From NCBI GenBank assembly GCA_945836355.1, contig CAMALD010000004.1, forward strand, positions 1 through 20,831: a DNA stretch of 20,831 bases. The letters run 5' to 3'. A program made the translations under genes and the position numbers. Below, piece after piece: positions 1 to 7,418 of this stretch; the first letter of the stretch is position 1; every line of letters begins with the position of its first letter. This DNA is from an uncultured Lachnospiraceae bacterium (GTDB lineage Bacteria > Bacillota > Clostridia > Lachnospirales > Lachnospiraceae). A model generated the notes under the pieces. It searched no databases. It saw only the letters and a list, made by a program, of their open reading frames with translations, and was not told the DNA's origin.

Positions 1-1
1 T

Positions 2-205
2 AATAACGGATTTAATGATGGTTTTCATAACGGAGCATTATCTACCCTCATTGAAAAAATTTGTCGAAAACTCCAAAAGAGCAAGACCCCCGCTACCATT
101 GCGGATGAGCTTGAAGAAGAGTTTGACACGGTCAACCGTATCTGTGAGGTCGCGAAGTCCTTTGCGCCGGAGTATGATGTGAAGGAAATCATGAAACACC
201 TGTAA
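2..205 (+). CDS. C-terminal end of a probable Rpn/PD-(D/E)XK-type recombination-promoting nuclease or putative transposase (partial)
   Basis: The frame starting at base 2 is open to a TAA at 203-205 and enters from outside the window, so only the last 67 residues are visible. The tail has a Gly-spaced start (NNGFNDGFHNGALSTL), a basic helix (EKICRKLQKSKTPATIA), then an acidic helix (DELEEEFDTVN) and ends in EIMKHL. This layout resembles the C-terminus of Rpn family nucleases/putative transposases, where a glycine-rich turn and a 'K-x-x-K-G-K-s-x-e-x-I-A-d-x-L-E' helix close the protein. The catalytic domain is off the window, so the family is inferred from the tail alone. It reads toward the strong hairpin at 241-295, which would terminate it. 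Confidence 0.55.
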   Translation, partial: NNGFNDGFHNGALSTLIEKICRKLQKSKTPATIADELEEEFDTVNRICEVAKSFAPEYDVKEIMKHL

Positions 206-238
206 TTGACAAGAATCTCACCATCTACTGCTAATAAC

Positions 239-555
239 CTAAACCCAACAAAAAACTTGGGATTGCCCTTCAATCCCAAGTTTTTTGTTGGGTTTGATTC
301 CTTCTTCTATCGCTTTATATTCTTCGCAGACCGGAATCACCACAGAAGTCACATTTTCTATTGTATCAAAGACTTTATTAAAAAGTTCAGGCGAACCATT
401 TTATCAAAAGCTCTTTGGGCTTGTCCAATTCCGGTGCTAAAAGATTCAATAATTCCTAAAGCCTGCAAAAGTGCAGTTACCTCTCTTTCAAAGGTCTTCT
501 CATCACTGATATTATCTGCTGGCTCAAACCAGCCCGGAATACTCAGTCTTATTAC
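239..555 (-). pseudogene. Frameshifted C-terminal fragment of an AlbA_2/HATPase_c_4-type ATP-binding protein (RecG-related regulator family)
   Basis: Read on the minus strand, the first frame gives ...TALLQALGIIESFSTGIGQA... and then stops. Shifting by one base at the A-run at 399-402 restores a second frame with NGSPELFNKVFDTIENV, then VTSVVIPVCEEYK, ending at a TAG at 239-241. The motifs 'lglIE-fgTGIg-a-rA' and 'NGSPE' followed by a '-f-V-iPv' strand are typical of the C-terminal part of the AlbA_2 plus HATPase_c_4 proteins annotated as ATP-binding or putative regulators. One missing A in a poly-A stretch (4 instead of 5) explains the break. The N-terminal half is absent: the similarity begins abruptly just after the GNAT stop. 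The family call is by motif memory only. Confidence 0.5.
241..295. terminator. Perfect 25-bp hairpin, probable bidirectional terminator
   Basis: Bases 241-265 and 271-295 are exact reverse complements around a 5-base loop (ccctt). The G+C-rich core (CTTGGGATTG paired with CAATCCCAAG) is flanked by A6 on one side and T6 on the other, so a stem followed by a U-run is formed on either strand. It lies 35 bp after the stop of the plus-strand gene and overlaps the last codons of the minus-strand pseudogene, where it could end both transcripts. Confidence 0.8.
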
Positions 556-560
556 CCTTT

Positions 561-975
561 TTACTCAGACTTACGTCTGTATACTAAATTAGGCATTTCT
601 AAAAAACCTCTTTTTTCCCAAAAATTATTTCCGACTAAATTATTCTCAAGAGCCAAAAGGTCAATTTCTCTGATGCCTTTCCTTTCAAATTGACGAATTA
701 CTTGATTTACGAGTTTTTTTTCCAATCCCTCTATTACGTGCTTCTAAGGACACAACCGTGTGATAAATATGACCACGTCTACCATCATCGCCAGCCATAA
801 TCGCACCGATAATTCTTTCATTACAGGTAGCAACATAACATAAATCTGTATTTTTTAAGAGAAACATCGTAATTTTTTCGTATGAATCATCTTCTGGATT
901 AATACATACCTCATCCGCTTCTTCCCATAATTTATATACTGCATCATAATCTTTCATCTCCATTACACGTATCAT
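561..975 (-). pseudogene. GNAT-family N-acetyltransferase, frameshifted in a poly-A run
   Basis: The natural start is the ATG at 973-975 (MIRVMEMKDYDAVYKLWEE); the reading frame upstream of it is intron remnant. The first ~85 residues run as a normal GNAT: N-terminal helix, strand LCYVATCNERIIGAIMAG, then the acetyl-CoA pyrophosphate loop as EARNRGIGKK (R/Q-x-x-G-x-G/A). At that point the minus strand has 8 A's (bases 714-721); with 7 the frame continues as LVNQVIRQFERKGIREIDL, then NNFWEKRGFLEMPNLVYRRKSE and a TAA at 561-563. With the correction the protein would be about 138 residues, full length for the family. So a single-base insertion inside the CoA-binding loop splits the gene. It could be true decay, a slippage-tolerant gene, or a sequencing error. 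Substrate unknown. Confidence 0.8.
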
Positions 976-1029
976 CTCTACTCGTCGAGTAGACAGTCTC
1001 GACACTCCTTTCCAAATTTCAATTTCTAT

Positions 1030-1199
1030 GTGAAAGGCTTGCCTACTGCCCCTCGCAGAACCATACATGCAGTTTTCCCGCATACGGCTCTTCAAACCAA
1101 CATCGGTTTCCAATAGTTGTAATGTCCCGCTAACGAAAGATTGATTAGCTTCATTGTGTCTGCAACTGGTTTCGTCCCCCTAGTATAACCGTCCAAAGC
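1030..1199 (-). mobile_element. 3' remnant of a group II intron (reverse-transcriptase tail plus domain V)
   Basis: On the minus strand a short open stretch ends in LSLAGHYNYWKPMLV with a TGA at 1092-1094; the 'L-x-G-H-Y-N-Y' signature is typical of the C-terminal region of intron-encoded reverse transcriptases (usually LRGHYNYYG). Directly after it, at 1058-1090, lies a 33-base domain V-like hairpin beginning GAGCCGTATGC and ending GTATGGTTC with a GAAA-type apical loop, followed by a short AGGC/GCCT stem that may be domain VI. The 5' part of the intron and nearly all of the reverse transcriptase are missing. The remnant abuts the helicase stop codon on one side and the GNAT start on the other, so both edges are approximate. 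Confidence 0.75.
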
Positions 1200-1205
1200 T
1201 GTTAC

Positions 1206-3386
1206 CTACCACTCCCGGATGCGCGCCAGCATTCCCTCGATATCCAGAATTCCGTATGCAAAGCCCTTTCTCACGAGCTCCATCGGCAGATACTCGTCAT
1301 ATTTTTCAAACAGAGGCTGTTCCTTGGGATAGATGAGCTCCATCGGCTCAATCGGTTCCATCGCCTTTTCCTTTACAATGCGGAAAAAGTCCTCCTTTCC
1401 GGCCTGCATTTTAAACCGCATATAGTACGGTCTTGTGGTGTCAAGACCGGAAAGCTTCAGTGCCGGTGCACATTTTATCTTCAAAAAGCGCTCCAGAGCC
1501 AGAAACGCATAGCTGCCAAGCCACGGAAACAGGCACCACATATCTCCTCCGAGGCAGATTAAAGGCTCCGTCATCATTCCTGACTGCAGCGCGGTATTAC
1601 GCGCCTGGTCAAGCCTTGTCACCGCATTTTCCATCAGGTACGGATAGTTTTTTTGTTCACAGAGAGTCTGATGCATGCGCATAAGCACTCTGGTATTGAT
1701 ATCCCCCGGACACTGTCCGAAATATGCCGGCACCTTGCCCTTCACCTGCGTGCAGTACACCAGATGGCGCTTGTGGTCTACCTCGTCCACCACCCACACA
1801 TGCCCGGCAATGGCAATCTTTTCACCGACCGGCGGTGGCTTTACAATGGTACCGAGCTCCTCTGCGGCAGAGCGCACCGTATACTCCTCGCTCTCCTGAA
1901 ATACCGCATAAAACCGGAAATTATTGATCACTCTTTCCCCGGTGATTCCCACAATCAATCCGCCGTTCTCCGTGCGTTCAATATGATCCGTCTCAATCAG
2001 GTGGCGCAGCAAAAGCTTGTAATCCTCCTGTGTGATGCGATAAAAAATGCTCAGCGGCAGCACGCGCGATGCCAGCTCCGCAGGGGTCAGCTCGCCGCAG
2101 GATGCCAGCGTACTCATGGTCTGGTGATAGAGCAGACTATATGGCAGGCGGTCCAGCTTTGGCGGCTCTACAAAACGCTCCTCCATGTAAAGCTGAACCA
2201 GTGCAATGCCCTGCAGCAGCTCCCACGGTAAGGTTTCCGGCAGCATCGCCCTCGCCTCGGGCATTTCCTCCCTCATCACAAACCACATTTCCGGCGGAAG
2301 GTCGCGCCTGCCCGTGCGTCCCATGCGCTGCAGAAACGAGGACACCGTAAACGGCGCATTCAGCTGAAACGCGCGCTCCAGTCTTCCGATATCGATACCC
2401 AGCTCCAGCGTGGACGTCGTCACCGTGCTCTGGCGCTGCTCCTCATCCTTCATAATACTCTCCGCCGTTTCGCGGTAGGACGCGGACAGATTGCCGTGAT
2501 GAATCAGAAAACGGTCCGGTTCATGCATCGCCTCACAGTATTGGCGCAGCGTGGTCGTCACCGCCTCGCACTCCTCGCGCGAATTCACAAACACCAGACA
2601 TTTTTTGTCGCGGGTGTGCTCAAAAATATAGCCGATTCCCGCATCGGCCTGCTCCGGTGCCGCTATATCATTTTGTTTTGCTGCATCGGCAACGTAGAAA
2701 TGCTCCATCGACAACCGCCACTTCACACCCTTTTCCTCAATGCGCGGTATGATTGTGCCGCGCCCCGTGCCGGATGCCAGGAATGCACCCGTGCTCTCCA
2801 GGTCACCGATGGTGGCGGAAAGCCCGATACGGCGCGGATTCACCCCGGCCATGCGGGACAGGCGCTCCATCAGGCAGAGGGTCTGCCCGCCGCGGTCTCC
2901 GCGCATCAGGGAATGCACCTCATCAATCACGATAAAGCGCAGATCGCCGAACAGTCTTGACACCTCCATGTGTTTGTGTAAAAGCAGCGCCTCCAGTGAT
3001 TCCGGAGTAATCTGCAGAATCCCTGACGGATGCTTCAGCAACTTATTCTTGTGGGACTGCGCCACATCGCCGTGCCAGTGCCACACCGGGATATGCGCCT
3101 CCTCGCACAGCTCGTTCAGGCGTATAAACTGGTCGTTAATCAGCGCCTTTAACGGCCCGATGTAAATAGCTCCCACCGAGCGCGGCATATCCTCGGAAAA
3201 CAGCGTGAGAATCGGAAAGAAGGCTGCTTCCGTCTTGCCGGACGCCGTAGACGCGGACAAAAGCACATTTTCCTCCGTATTGAAAATCGCGTCGCCCGCA
3301 GCCACCTGAATCGCCCTGAGACTTTCCCACTGGTTGCGGTATATGTAGTCCTGCACAAAAGGTGCATACCGGTCAAAAACATCCAT
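1206..3386 (-). CDS. Lhr-like superfamily 2 DEAD/DEAH-box helicase
   Basis: The protein is 726 residues. ATP site motifs are ASTASGKT at 45-52 (Lys51) and DEVH at 155-158; SAT is at 190-192; motif IV-like VFVNSRE is near 265; HHGNLS is at 296-301; TSTLELGIDIG is at 324-334 and QRMGRTGRR at 353-361. The 'HHG-L-...TS-LELGID-G...QR-GR-GRR' set is characteristic of Lhr-type helicases, the same broad group as the BREX-associated BrxHI helicases. Residues ~370-726 would hold the winged-helix and Lhr C-terminal region; no nuclease or methylase motif is seen. It is the last gene of the minus-strand operon, 138 bp after the BrxD-like ATPase, with an AGGAAGG site upstream of its ATG. It probably supplies strand-separating or translocating activity to the TerB/ATPase module. 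The exact target (DNA, RNA or hybrid) is unknown. Confidence 0.88.
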   Translation of the reverse strand: MDVFDRYAPFVQDYIYRNQWESLRAIQVAAGDAIFNTEENVLLSASTASGKTEAAFFPILTLFSEDMPRSVGAIYIGPLKALINDQFIRLNELCEEAHIPVWHWHGDVAQSHKNKLLKHPSGILQITPESLEALLLHKHMEVSRLFGDLRFIVIDEVHSLMRGDRGGQTLCLMERLSRMAGVNPRRIGLSATIGDLESTGAFLASGTGRGTIIPRIEEKGVKWRLSMEHFYVADAAKQNDIAAPEQADAGIGYIFEHTRDKKCLVFVNSREECEAVTTTLRQYCEAMHEPDRFLIHHGNLSASYRETAESIMKDEEQRQSTVTTSTLELGIDIGRLERAFQLNAPFTVSSFLQRMGRTGRRDLPPEMWFVMREEMPEARAMLPETLPWELLQGIALVQLYMEERFVEPPKLDRLPYSLLYHQTMSTLASCGELTPAELASRVLPLSIFYRITQEDYKLLLRHLIETDHIERTENGGLIVGITGERVINNFRFYAVFQESEEYTVRSAAEELGTIVKPPPVGEKIAIAGHVWVVDEVDHKRHLVYCTQVKGKVPAYFGQCPGDINTRVLMRMHQTLCEQKNYPYLMENAVTRLDQARNTALQSGMMTEPLICLGGDMWCLFPWLGSYAFLALERFLKIKCAPALKLSGLDTTRPYYMRFKMQAGKEDFFRIVKEKAMEPIEPMELIYPKEQPLFEKYDEYLPMELVRKGFAYGILDIEGMLARIREW

Positions 3387-3524
3387 TCCTGTTCACCTGC
3401 CTTCCTTTCCGCTATTGTAATTAGCTAAAAGTAAATACTTGCGTTTCCGCATTTTGTGCCCGCGTTCCGCTCTGCTGCAAGCCGGAGGCAGATTGGTAAA
3501 AAAATGCAGAAACCCAAGTGTATA

Positions 3525-4847
3525 TTATAGTTCAAATTCCGCAAACTCCTCCGGAATCGTATCGTCCCCCGCGCCGACCTGCGGCTTGGCAAACGCAAAA
3601 TTCTCAAACTGCATCAGCTCGGCAACACTCTTTTGCGGATTCTGATAGATGATATTAAGCAGCTCGATAAAATCGCGAATCACCTCTCGCGGCGTGATAT
3701 TCGTATCCGCACCGATACGCCCATACTCAATCTTGATAAAGGCAATCATCTCCTCCTCGGTGATTCTCTGCTCATATTCAAACAAGCCTGCATGAATATC
3801 TGCCAGTTTTTCAACAAGCACCGTCATCTCCTCGTAGGTCAGCGGCGAAAGCCGAATCACCGGTGCCAGCATATCCTTGACATCCTCTCTGCCAAAACGC
3901 CCCTCCGCCAGTCTCGAGCGCAGCGCTTCGTAGCTGTACACGCCCCGCCTCGTATCCTCGATACACTGCGGCGTACCGCCCATGATGATGCCCAGATACT
4001 GCGCTTTCCCCTGCAGGGTATCGTTGTACATCGTCAGAATTTTCTCGTAATTGTACTGGCGCGTGATGCTGTTTGGTATTTTGTAGATGTTCACCAGCTC
4101 GTCAATCAGAATCAGCAAACCGCTGTACCCCGCCTGCTTGAGGAAAAAAGCAAACAGCTTGATATACTCATACCAGTCCTCGTCCGAGATGACAATATTC
4201 ACACCGAGCTCCGCCTTCGCCTCGGCTTTGCCGTTGTACTCCCCGCGGAACCACTTGACTACACGCGCCTTCATCTCGTCGTTGCCTTCCACATACGAGC
4301 GGTAATATAAGGTCAGAAGCCTGGCAAAATCAAATCCGTGCACCATCTCCTGCAGCGCTCCGACCACCGCGTAGATCTGCTTTTCCACCGCCTTGTCAAA
4401 CTCCGGGGTATCCGGCTGACATATTCCCTCTACCGCCACACTGTTTTGCACGCCGCCAATCCAGCGGTCAAGAATCAGTGTGAGCGCACCGCCCTCCGGG
4501 CGTGTCTTTGTGGACATATTGCGAATCAGCTCCCGGTAGGTGGCAAGTCCCTGCCCCTTTGTGCCCTGAAGCCTGCGCTCCGGAGAAAGATCCGCATCCA
4601 CTACCACAAAATTGCGGTCCATGACATGGCTGCGGATGGTCTGCAGCAAAAAGCTCTTTCCGCTTCCGTATTTGCCGACAATAAACCGGAAGGACGCGCC
4701 TCCCTCCTGAATAATATCCACATCGTGCAGCAGCGCATCAATCTCGGTCTCTCTTCCCACCGTAATGTACGGCAGACCGATGCGCGGCACCACACCGCCC
4801 TTTAATGAGTTGATAATAACCTGTGCGATTCGTTTTGGTATCTTCAT
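3525..4847 (-). CDS. BrxC/BrxD-family (DUF2791) P-loop ATPase
   Basis: The protein is 440 residues. Walker A is GKYGSGKS at 58-65 (Lys64), preceded by GRETEID near 31, a normal lead-in for AAA-type ATPases. Walker B is LLILIDE at 244-250 (Asp249, Glu250), followed by a sensor-like strand (LGIIMGGTP, 285-293) and EALRSRL at 308-314 carrying possible arginine fingers. The long insert between Walker A and B and the 'LIDElvnl' Walker B match the BREX system ATP-binding family rather than ordinary AAA proteins. The start is an ATG with GGAGAG 3 bases upstream, 24 bp after the TerB stop, which suggests tight co-translation. The role is inferred: an ATP-driven switch or loader working with the neighbouring helicase and TerB protein. 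No PglX, PglZ or BrxC gene is present, so this is not a standard BREX locus. Confidence 0.85.
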   Translation of the reverse strand: MKIPKRIAQVIINSLKGGVVPRIGLPYITVGRETEIDALLHDVDIIQEGGASFRFIVGKYGSGKSFLLQTIRSHVMDRNFVVVDADLSPERRLQGTKGQGLATYRELIRNMSTKTRPEGGALTLILDRWIGGVQNSVAVEGICQPDTPEFDKAVEKQIYAVVGALQEMVHGFDFARLLTLYYRSYVEGNDEMKARVVKWFRGEYNGKAEAKAELGVNIVISDEDWYEYIKLFAFFLKQAGYSGLLILIDELVNIYKIPNSITRQYNYEKILTMYNDTLQGKAQYLGIIMGGTPQCIEDTRRGVYSYEALRSRLAEGRFGREDVKDMLAPVIRLSPLTYEEMTVLVEKLADIHAGLFEYEQRITEEEMIAFIKIEYGRIGADTNITPREVIRDFIELLNIIYQNPQKSVAELMQFENFAFAKPQVGAGDDTIPEEFAEFEL

Positions 4848-4871
4848 TTTCTCTCCATTCCGGGTATGTCT

Positions 4872-6800
4872 TTAACCCGCTATCATCCTCTTTATCTCAT
4901 CCGCGTAATCCTTAATCAGCTCCGGCTCATTCCCGTCAAACAGAATCACCGTATCCCCGAAGCAGTCGTACAATTTTTCATTGATGCCATCCACTGCTAC
5001 GGACAGCATAAGCCGTTTTCCGCGCAGAAATTCCTCGTACGGCTGCCCGGCCAGCAGCAGCCGAAGCAGAGTACATTCATCCGCGCTCAGCCCGTACTCC
5101 GCTGCCGCAGACGGCACAGCTGGTCCGGAGGACTCTGATGGTACAACCGGCATAGCTTCCGGTGTCGACTGTGCCTGTTTGGACAGGATATCCTGCTGCA
5201 GGTTGCCTGCATCCCTGCTCACATCCCGGCTTTCATCATCACCCGCAGCCTTGTTCGCAGTTCTGCTTACATCACTGCCTGCATCCTTGCTCGCAATTCT
5301 GCTTACATCACTGCCTGCATCCGTATCCACATCTCTGCTCACATCGCCTTGTACAGCAGTTTCCACCGCATTGCCATCCTCCTCCACCAGCAGCTTCTCC
5401 TGCGTGATTGCGGCAGCTTTGCGAATGCCGGAAAGCTTTGACACATCAATCTCGATGACCGGCACCGCATTCTTTTTCTTCTCCTCAAGATACCTGTCAA
5501 TTTCCTTGTCAATAAAATTCATCACCAGCTTGGTCATCCCGTCCGGCTGCAGCGGCGACTTGTATTCATAGCGCTCGCGCATGCGGCAGTCGATTGCCCT
5601 TAGGATAAATCCCAAATCCTTGCTTTTTGCGCGGTTCCCGTAATATTTTTCACACTCCCAGCGCCCGTTTTTGCAGCGGTACCGGTGGATGTCATTGACG
5701 ATGTATTCGTAATCCTCTCTCTTGTCCTTATCATAGAACACCGCCGAAGCAAACATCTGATATGCACATGTACTTAAGGTGCCGAAATACTTCTCAGCAA
5801 AGGTCTTCTTTCCGTGCTTTGCATAATAATCGGTCAGGTCCCGGAATACCGCACAGGTCACTGCGCACACATCCTCGGGATAATCCTTGTAAAAGCGCGC
5901 ATGCTCCATATTGTACGTCGACAGCTCCAGAATCGCCCTGAAATACTCCTGCCCGGTATGCTTCTCCGGATAGAGAAACACCAGAAGTGCTTCGTCGAAC
6001 CGGGCATCTGCCGACTTTTCCAAAAATGACTTATCCAGATTGTAATAAATCACATAATCGCTCAGCCAGCCGCTCATATAGCGGTCAAGCTGCGAATCCA
6101 GCTCCCGGTATGTCTGCCAGAAGTCGTACAGAGTATGGTAGCCTTCCTCGGCGGTATCGGAGCCAATCTGGTGCAGCAGCTCGTAGATGTAAACAAACAC
6201 ATATGACAGTGAGGTGCGCTCCACCTGTCCCCGGCGCACCGCGGCGCGCCAGGTAAAATACCCCCGCAGCTGGGCAATGTTCATCGCCTGGTAGGTCGGA
6301 AAATACCATGTAAAATCACCGTAAAAGGGCTGGTCGTCCTCATAGTCCGCCATCATCAGGCACTGACGGTAAAACAGCTCCTCCTTCGACATGCGATACC
6401 CCTCGGGCGTGTACGCAAGCTGCTTGCATTCGCGAATCCGCTCCGGCGCATGGTCTAATGATTCCTCCACGCGATACTGCTGAGGAACATGGTGGTGCAC
6501 GGTAACCTTTCGGTCAACCGGAGCGGACGGTTTCCTTCCGGTCGTCTGCTCCTTCATCTGCTTTGTCACCTGCAGAATCTTCTGCGTCTCCCTGCGGCAT
6601 TTCTCAGCAATGCGAAGCACCTCCTCCACCCGGTCAAGCACTTCCGGTATCTTCACCGTATGCTTCTTTTCCCGGCGAATCGGTTCATCCTTATAGGACT
6701 CCTGCGATGGGCGGCTGTTTTTCGACTGTCTTCCGCCTGCATTCAGCAGCTCAAACAGGCGATTGACATTCTCATTGAATGGATTGTTTCTCTCTGCCAC
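4872..6800 (-). CDS. TerB_N / TerB_C two-ended protein with a repetitive linker
   Basis: The protein is 642 residues and starts at a GTG (6798-6800) with a GGAGG site overlapping the PAP2 stop. Residues 1-130 are polar with a helical, possibly coiled-coil stretch (VEEVLRIAEKCRRETQKIL, ~58-76). TerB_N follows at ~145-340, recognised by QAMNIAQLRGYFTWRAAVRRG and then SYVFVYIYELLHQIG. The middle is a charged region (EIDRYLEEKKKNA) and four 12-residue repeats at ~488-535. TerB_C closes the protein at 571-642 (LSADECTLLRLLLAGQPYEE, GINEKLYDCFGD, LIKDYADEIKRM). The metal-binding TerB core itself seems absent. No TerC/TerD/TerZ genes are nearby, so tellurite resistance is not implied. TerB_N and TerB_C are probably interaction modules that tether the downstream ATPase and helicase. 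High confidence in domains, low in molecular role. Confidence 0.85.
   Translation of the reverse strand: MAERNNPFNENVNRLFELLNAGGRQSKNSRPSQESYKDEPIRREKKHTVKIPEVLDRVEEVLRIAEKCRRETQKILQVTKQMKEQTTGRKPSAPVDRKVTVHHHVPQQYRVEESLDHAPERIRECKQLAYTPEGYRMSKEELFYRQCLMMADYEDDQPFYGDFTWYFPTYQAMNIAQLRGYFTWRAAVRRGQVERTSLSYVFVYIYELLHQIGSDTAEEGYHTLYDFWQTYRELDSQLDRYMSGWLSDYVIYYNLDKSFLEKSADARFDEALLVFLYPEKHTGQEYFRAILELSTYNMEHARFYKDYPEDVCAVTCAVFRDLTDYYAKHGKKTFAEKYFGTLSTCAYQMFASAVFYDKDKREDYEYIVNDIHRYRCKNGRWECEKYYGNRAKSKDLGFILRAIDCRMRERYEYKSPLQPDGMTKLVMNFIDKEIDRYLEEKKKNAVPVIEIDVSKLSGIRKAAAITQEKLLVEEDGNAVETAVQGDVSRDVDTDAGSDVSRIASKDAGSDVSRTANKAAGDDESRDVSRDAGNLQQDILSKQAQSTPEAMPVVPSESSGPAVPSAAAEYGLSADECTLLRLLLAGQPYEEFLRGKRLMLSVAVDGINEKLYDCFGDTVILFDGNEPELIKDYADEIKRMIAG
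5196..5339 (-). repeat. Four tandem 36-bp coding repeats in the TerB protein linker
   Basis: The protein reads SRDVDTDAGSDV, SRIASKDAGSDV, SRTANKAAGDDE, SRDVSRDAGNLQ, a 12-residue period. At DNA level the two central copies are nearly identical: 5251-5286 and 5287-5322 differ at only 2 of 36 bases, so this is a recent in-frame duplication. The units are rich in Asp, Ser, Arg and Ala and should form a flexible charged linker between TerB_N and TerB_C. Copy number could vary without breaking the frame. Confidence 0.85.
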
Positions 6801-6815
6801 CTCTCACACCTCCGT

Positions 6816-7352
6816 TTATTCTCTCTTCTTCACCCGATGCTCCCACCGGACATAAAACGCACGCATCCCATATGCACCCGCAGCTCCTGACGCAAATCCC
6901 ACAAGTATTCCGCCGAGAATGTCCGTCGGATAATGTACATACAGATACAGGCGCGAAAATGCAATCAGCACCGCCAATACCCCCGCCGGTATCCACAGCC
7001 TGCTTTTACATACAAGCAGTGCCGCAACCACTGCAAATGCTGCAGCCGTGTGCCCTGACGGGAACGAATAATCCTTTGGTCTTGCAATAATCAGCTCAAC
7101 CGCCGTATTGACATCAAAGGGTCTTGTCCTTGCCACCACCGGCTTAAGAATGATGTTGCAGAGAATCAGATCAAACACCATGGCAAGTCCCAGCGTAAAG
7201 CCCAGCCTGCGTGTCCGCGGAATCAGGGCAAGCACCGCTGCAACTACAATCCAGATGAGCCCCGCATTGCCCAATGCGCTGAAAAAAGGCATCAGCACAT
7301 CGCCCAACGGCGTCCTCAGCTTTTGTATCGCGTCCAAAATTTCAATTTCCAT
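6816..7352 (-). CDS. PAP2-superfamily membrane phosphatase (undecaprenyl-diphosphatase-like)
   Basis: The protein is 178 residues with five to six predicted membrane segments (for example LIWIVVAAVLALI at 32-44 and AAAFAVVAALLVC at 103-115). All three phosphatase signature motifs are present: KPVVARTRP (70-78), FPSGH (97-101) and SRLYLYVHYPTD (133-144), with His101 and His140 as the catalytic pair. The family removes phosphate from lipid carriers such as undecaprenyl diphosphate at the outer face of the membrane. The gene is first in the minus-strand operon; its stop is 15 bp before the TerB start and the TerB ribosome site lies within the gap, so the two are very likely co-transcribed. Whether it works with the TerB module or is a passenger is open. 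Confidence 0.85.
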   Translation of the reverse strand: MEIEILDAIQKLRTPLGDVLMPFFSALGNAGLIWIVVAAVLALIPRTRRLGFTLGLAMVFDLILCNIILKPVVARTRPFDVNTAVELIIARPKDYSFPSGHTAAAFAVVAALLVCKSRLWIPAGVLAVLIAFSRLYLYVHYPTDILGGILVGFASGAAGAYGMRAFYVRWEHRVKKRE

Positions 7353-7388
7353 AGATAATCTCCAAAGGTTCTTACCAATAATAAATCT

Positions 7389-7418
7389 ATTTTACCATAT
7401 CGAACATGAGTTTGTAAA
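7389..7418 (-). promoter_or_regulatory. Candidate sigma-A promoter for the PAP2-TerB-ATPase-helicase operon
   Basis: On the minus strand TTTACA (7413-7418) and TAAAAT (7389-7394) are separated by 18 bases, close to the vegetative consensus. It lies 37 bp upstream of the PAP2 start. No comparable promoter was seen in the 15- and 24-bp gaps downstream, which suggests one transcript for at least the first three genes. Confidence 0.55.

Noticed and set aside
206..592. A 128-codon plus-strand open frame after the Rpn tail
   Set aside because: It runs through the hairpin and is antisense to a family-like fragment on the minus strand; no ribosome site or motif supports it.
3525..3540. TATAAT on the minus strand at the ATPase stop codon as a promoter for the helicase
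   Set aside because: No acceptable -35 lies 16-18 bases upstream; the match comes from the stop codon context.
3633..4310. A 225-codon plus-strand open frame opposite the BrxD-like ATPase
   Set aside because: The minus-strand gene has clear Walker motifs; this frame is a shadow with no motifs or ribosome site.
4872..6800. Tellurite resistance as the function
   Set aside because: TerB_N/TerB_C domains alone do not imply it; there are no TerC, TerD, TerZ or metal-core genes in the window.
1206..6800. A standard BREX or DISARM locus
   Set aside because: No PglX methylase, PglZ phosphatase, BrxC-size ATPase, BrxL or DISARM methylase is present; only the ATPase and helicase families overlap.
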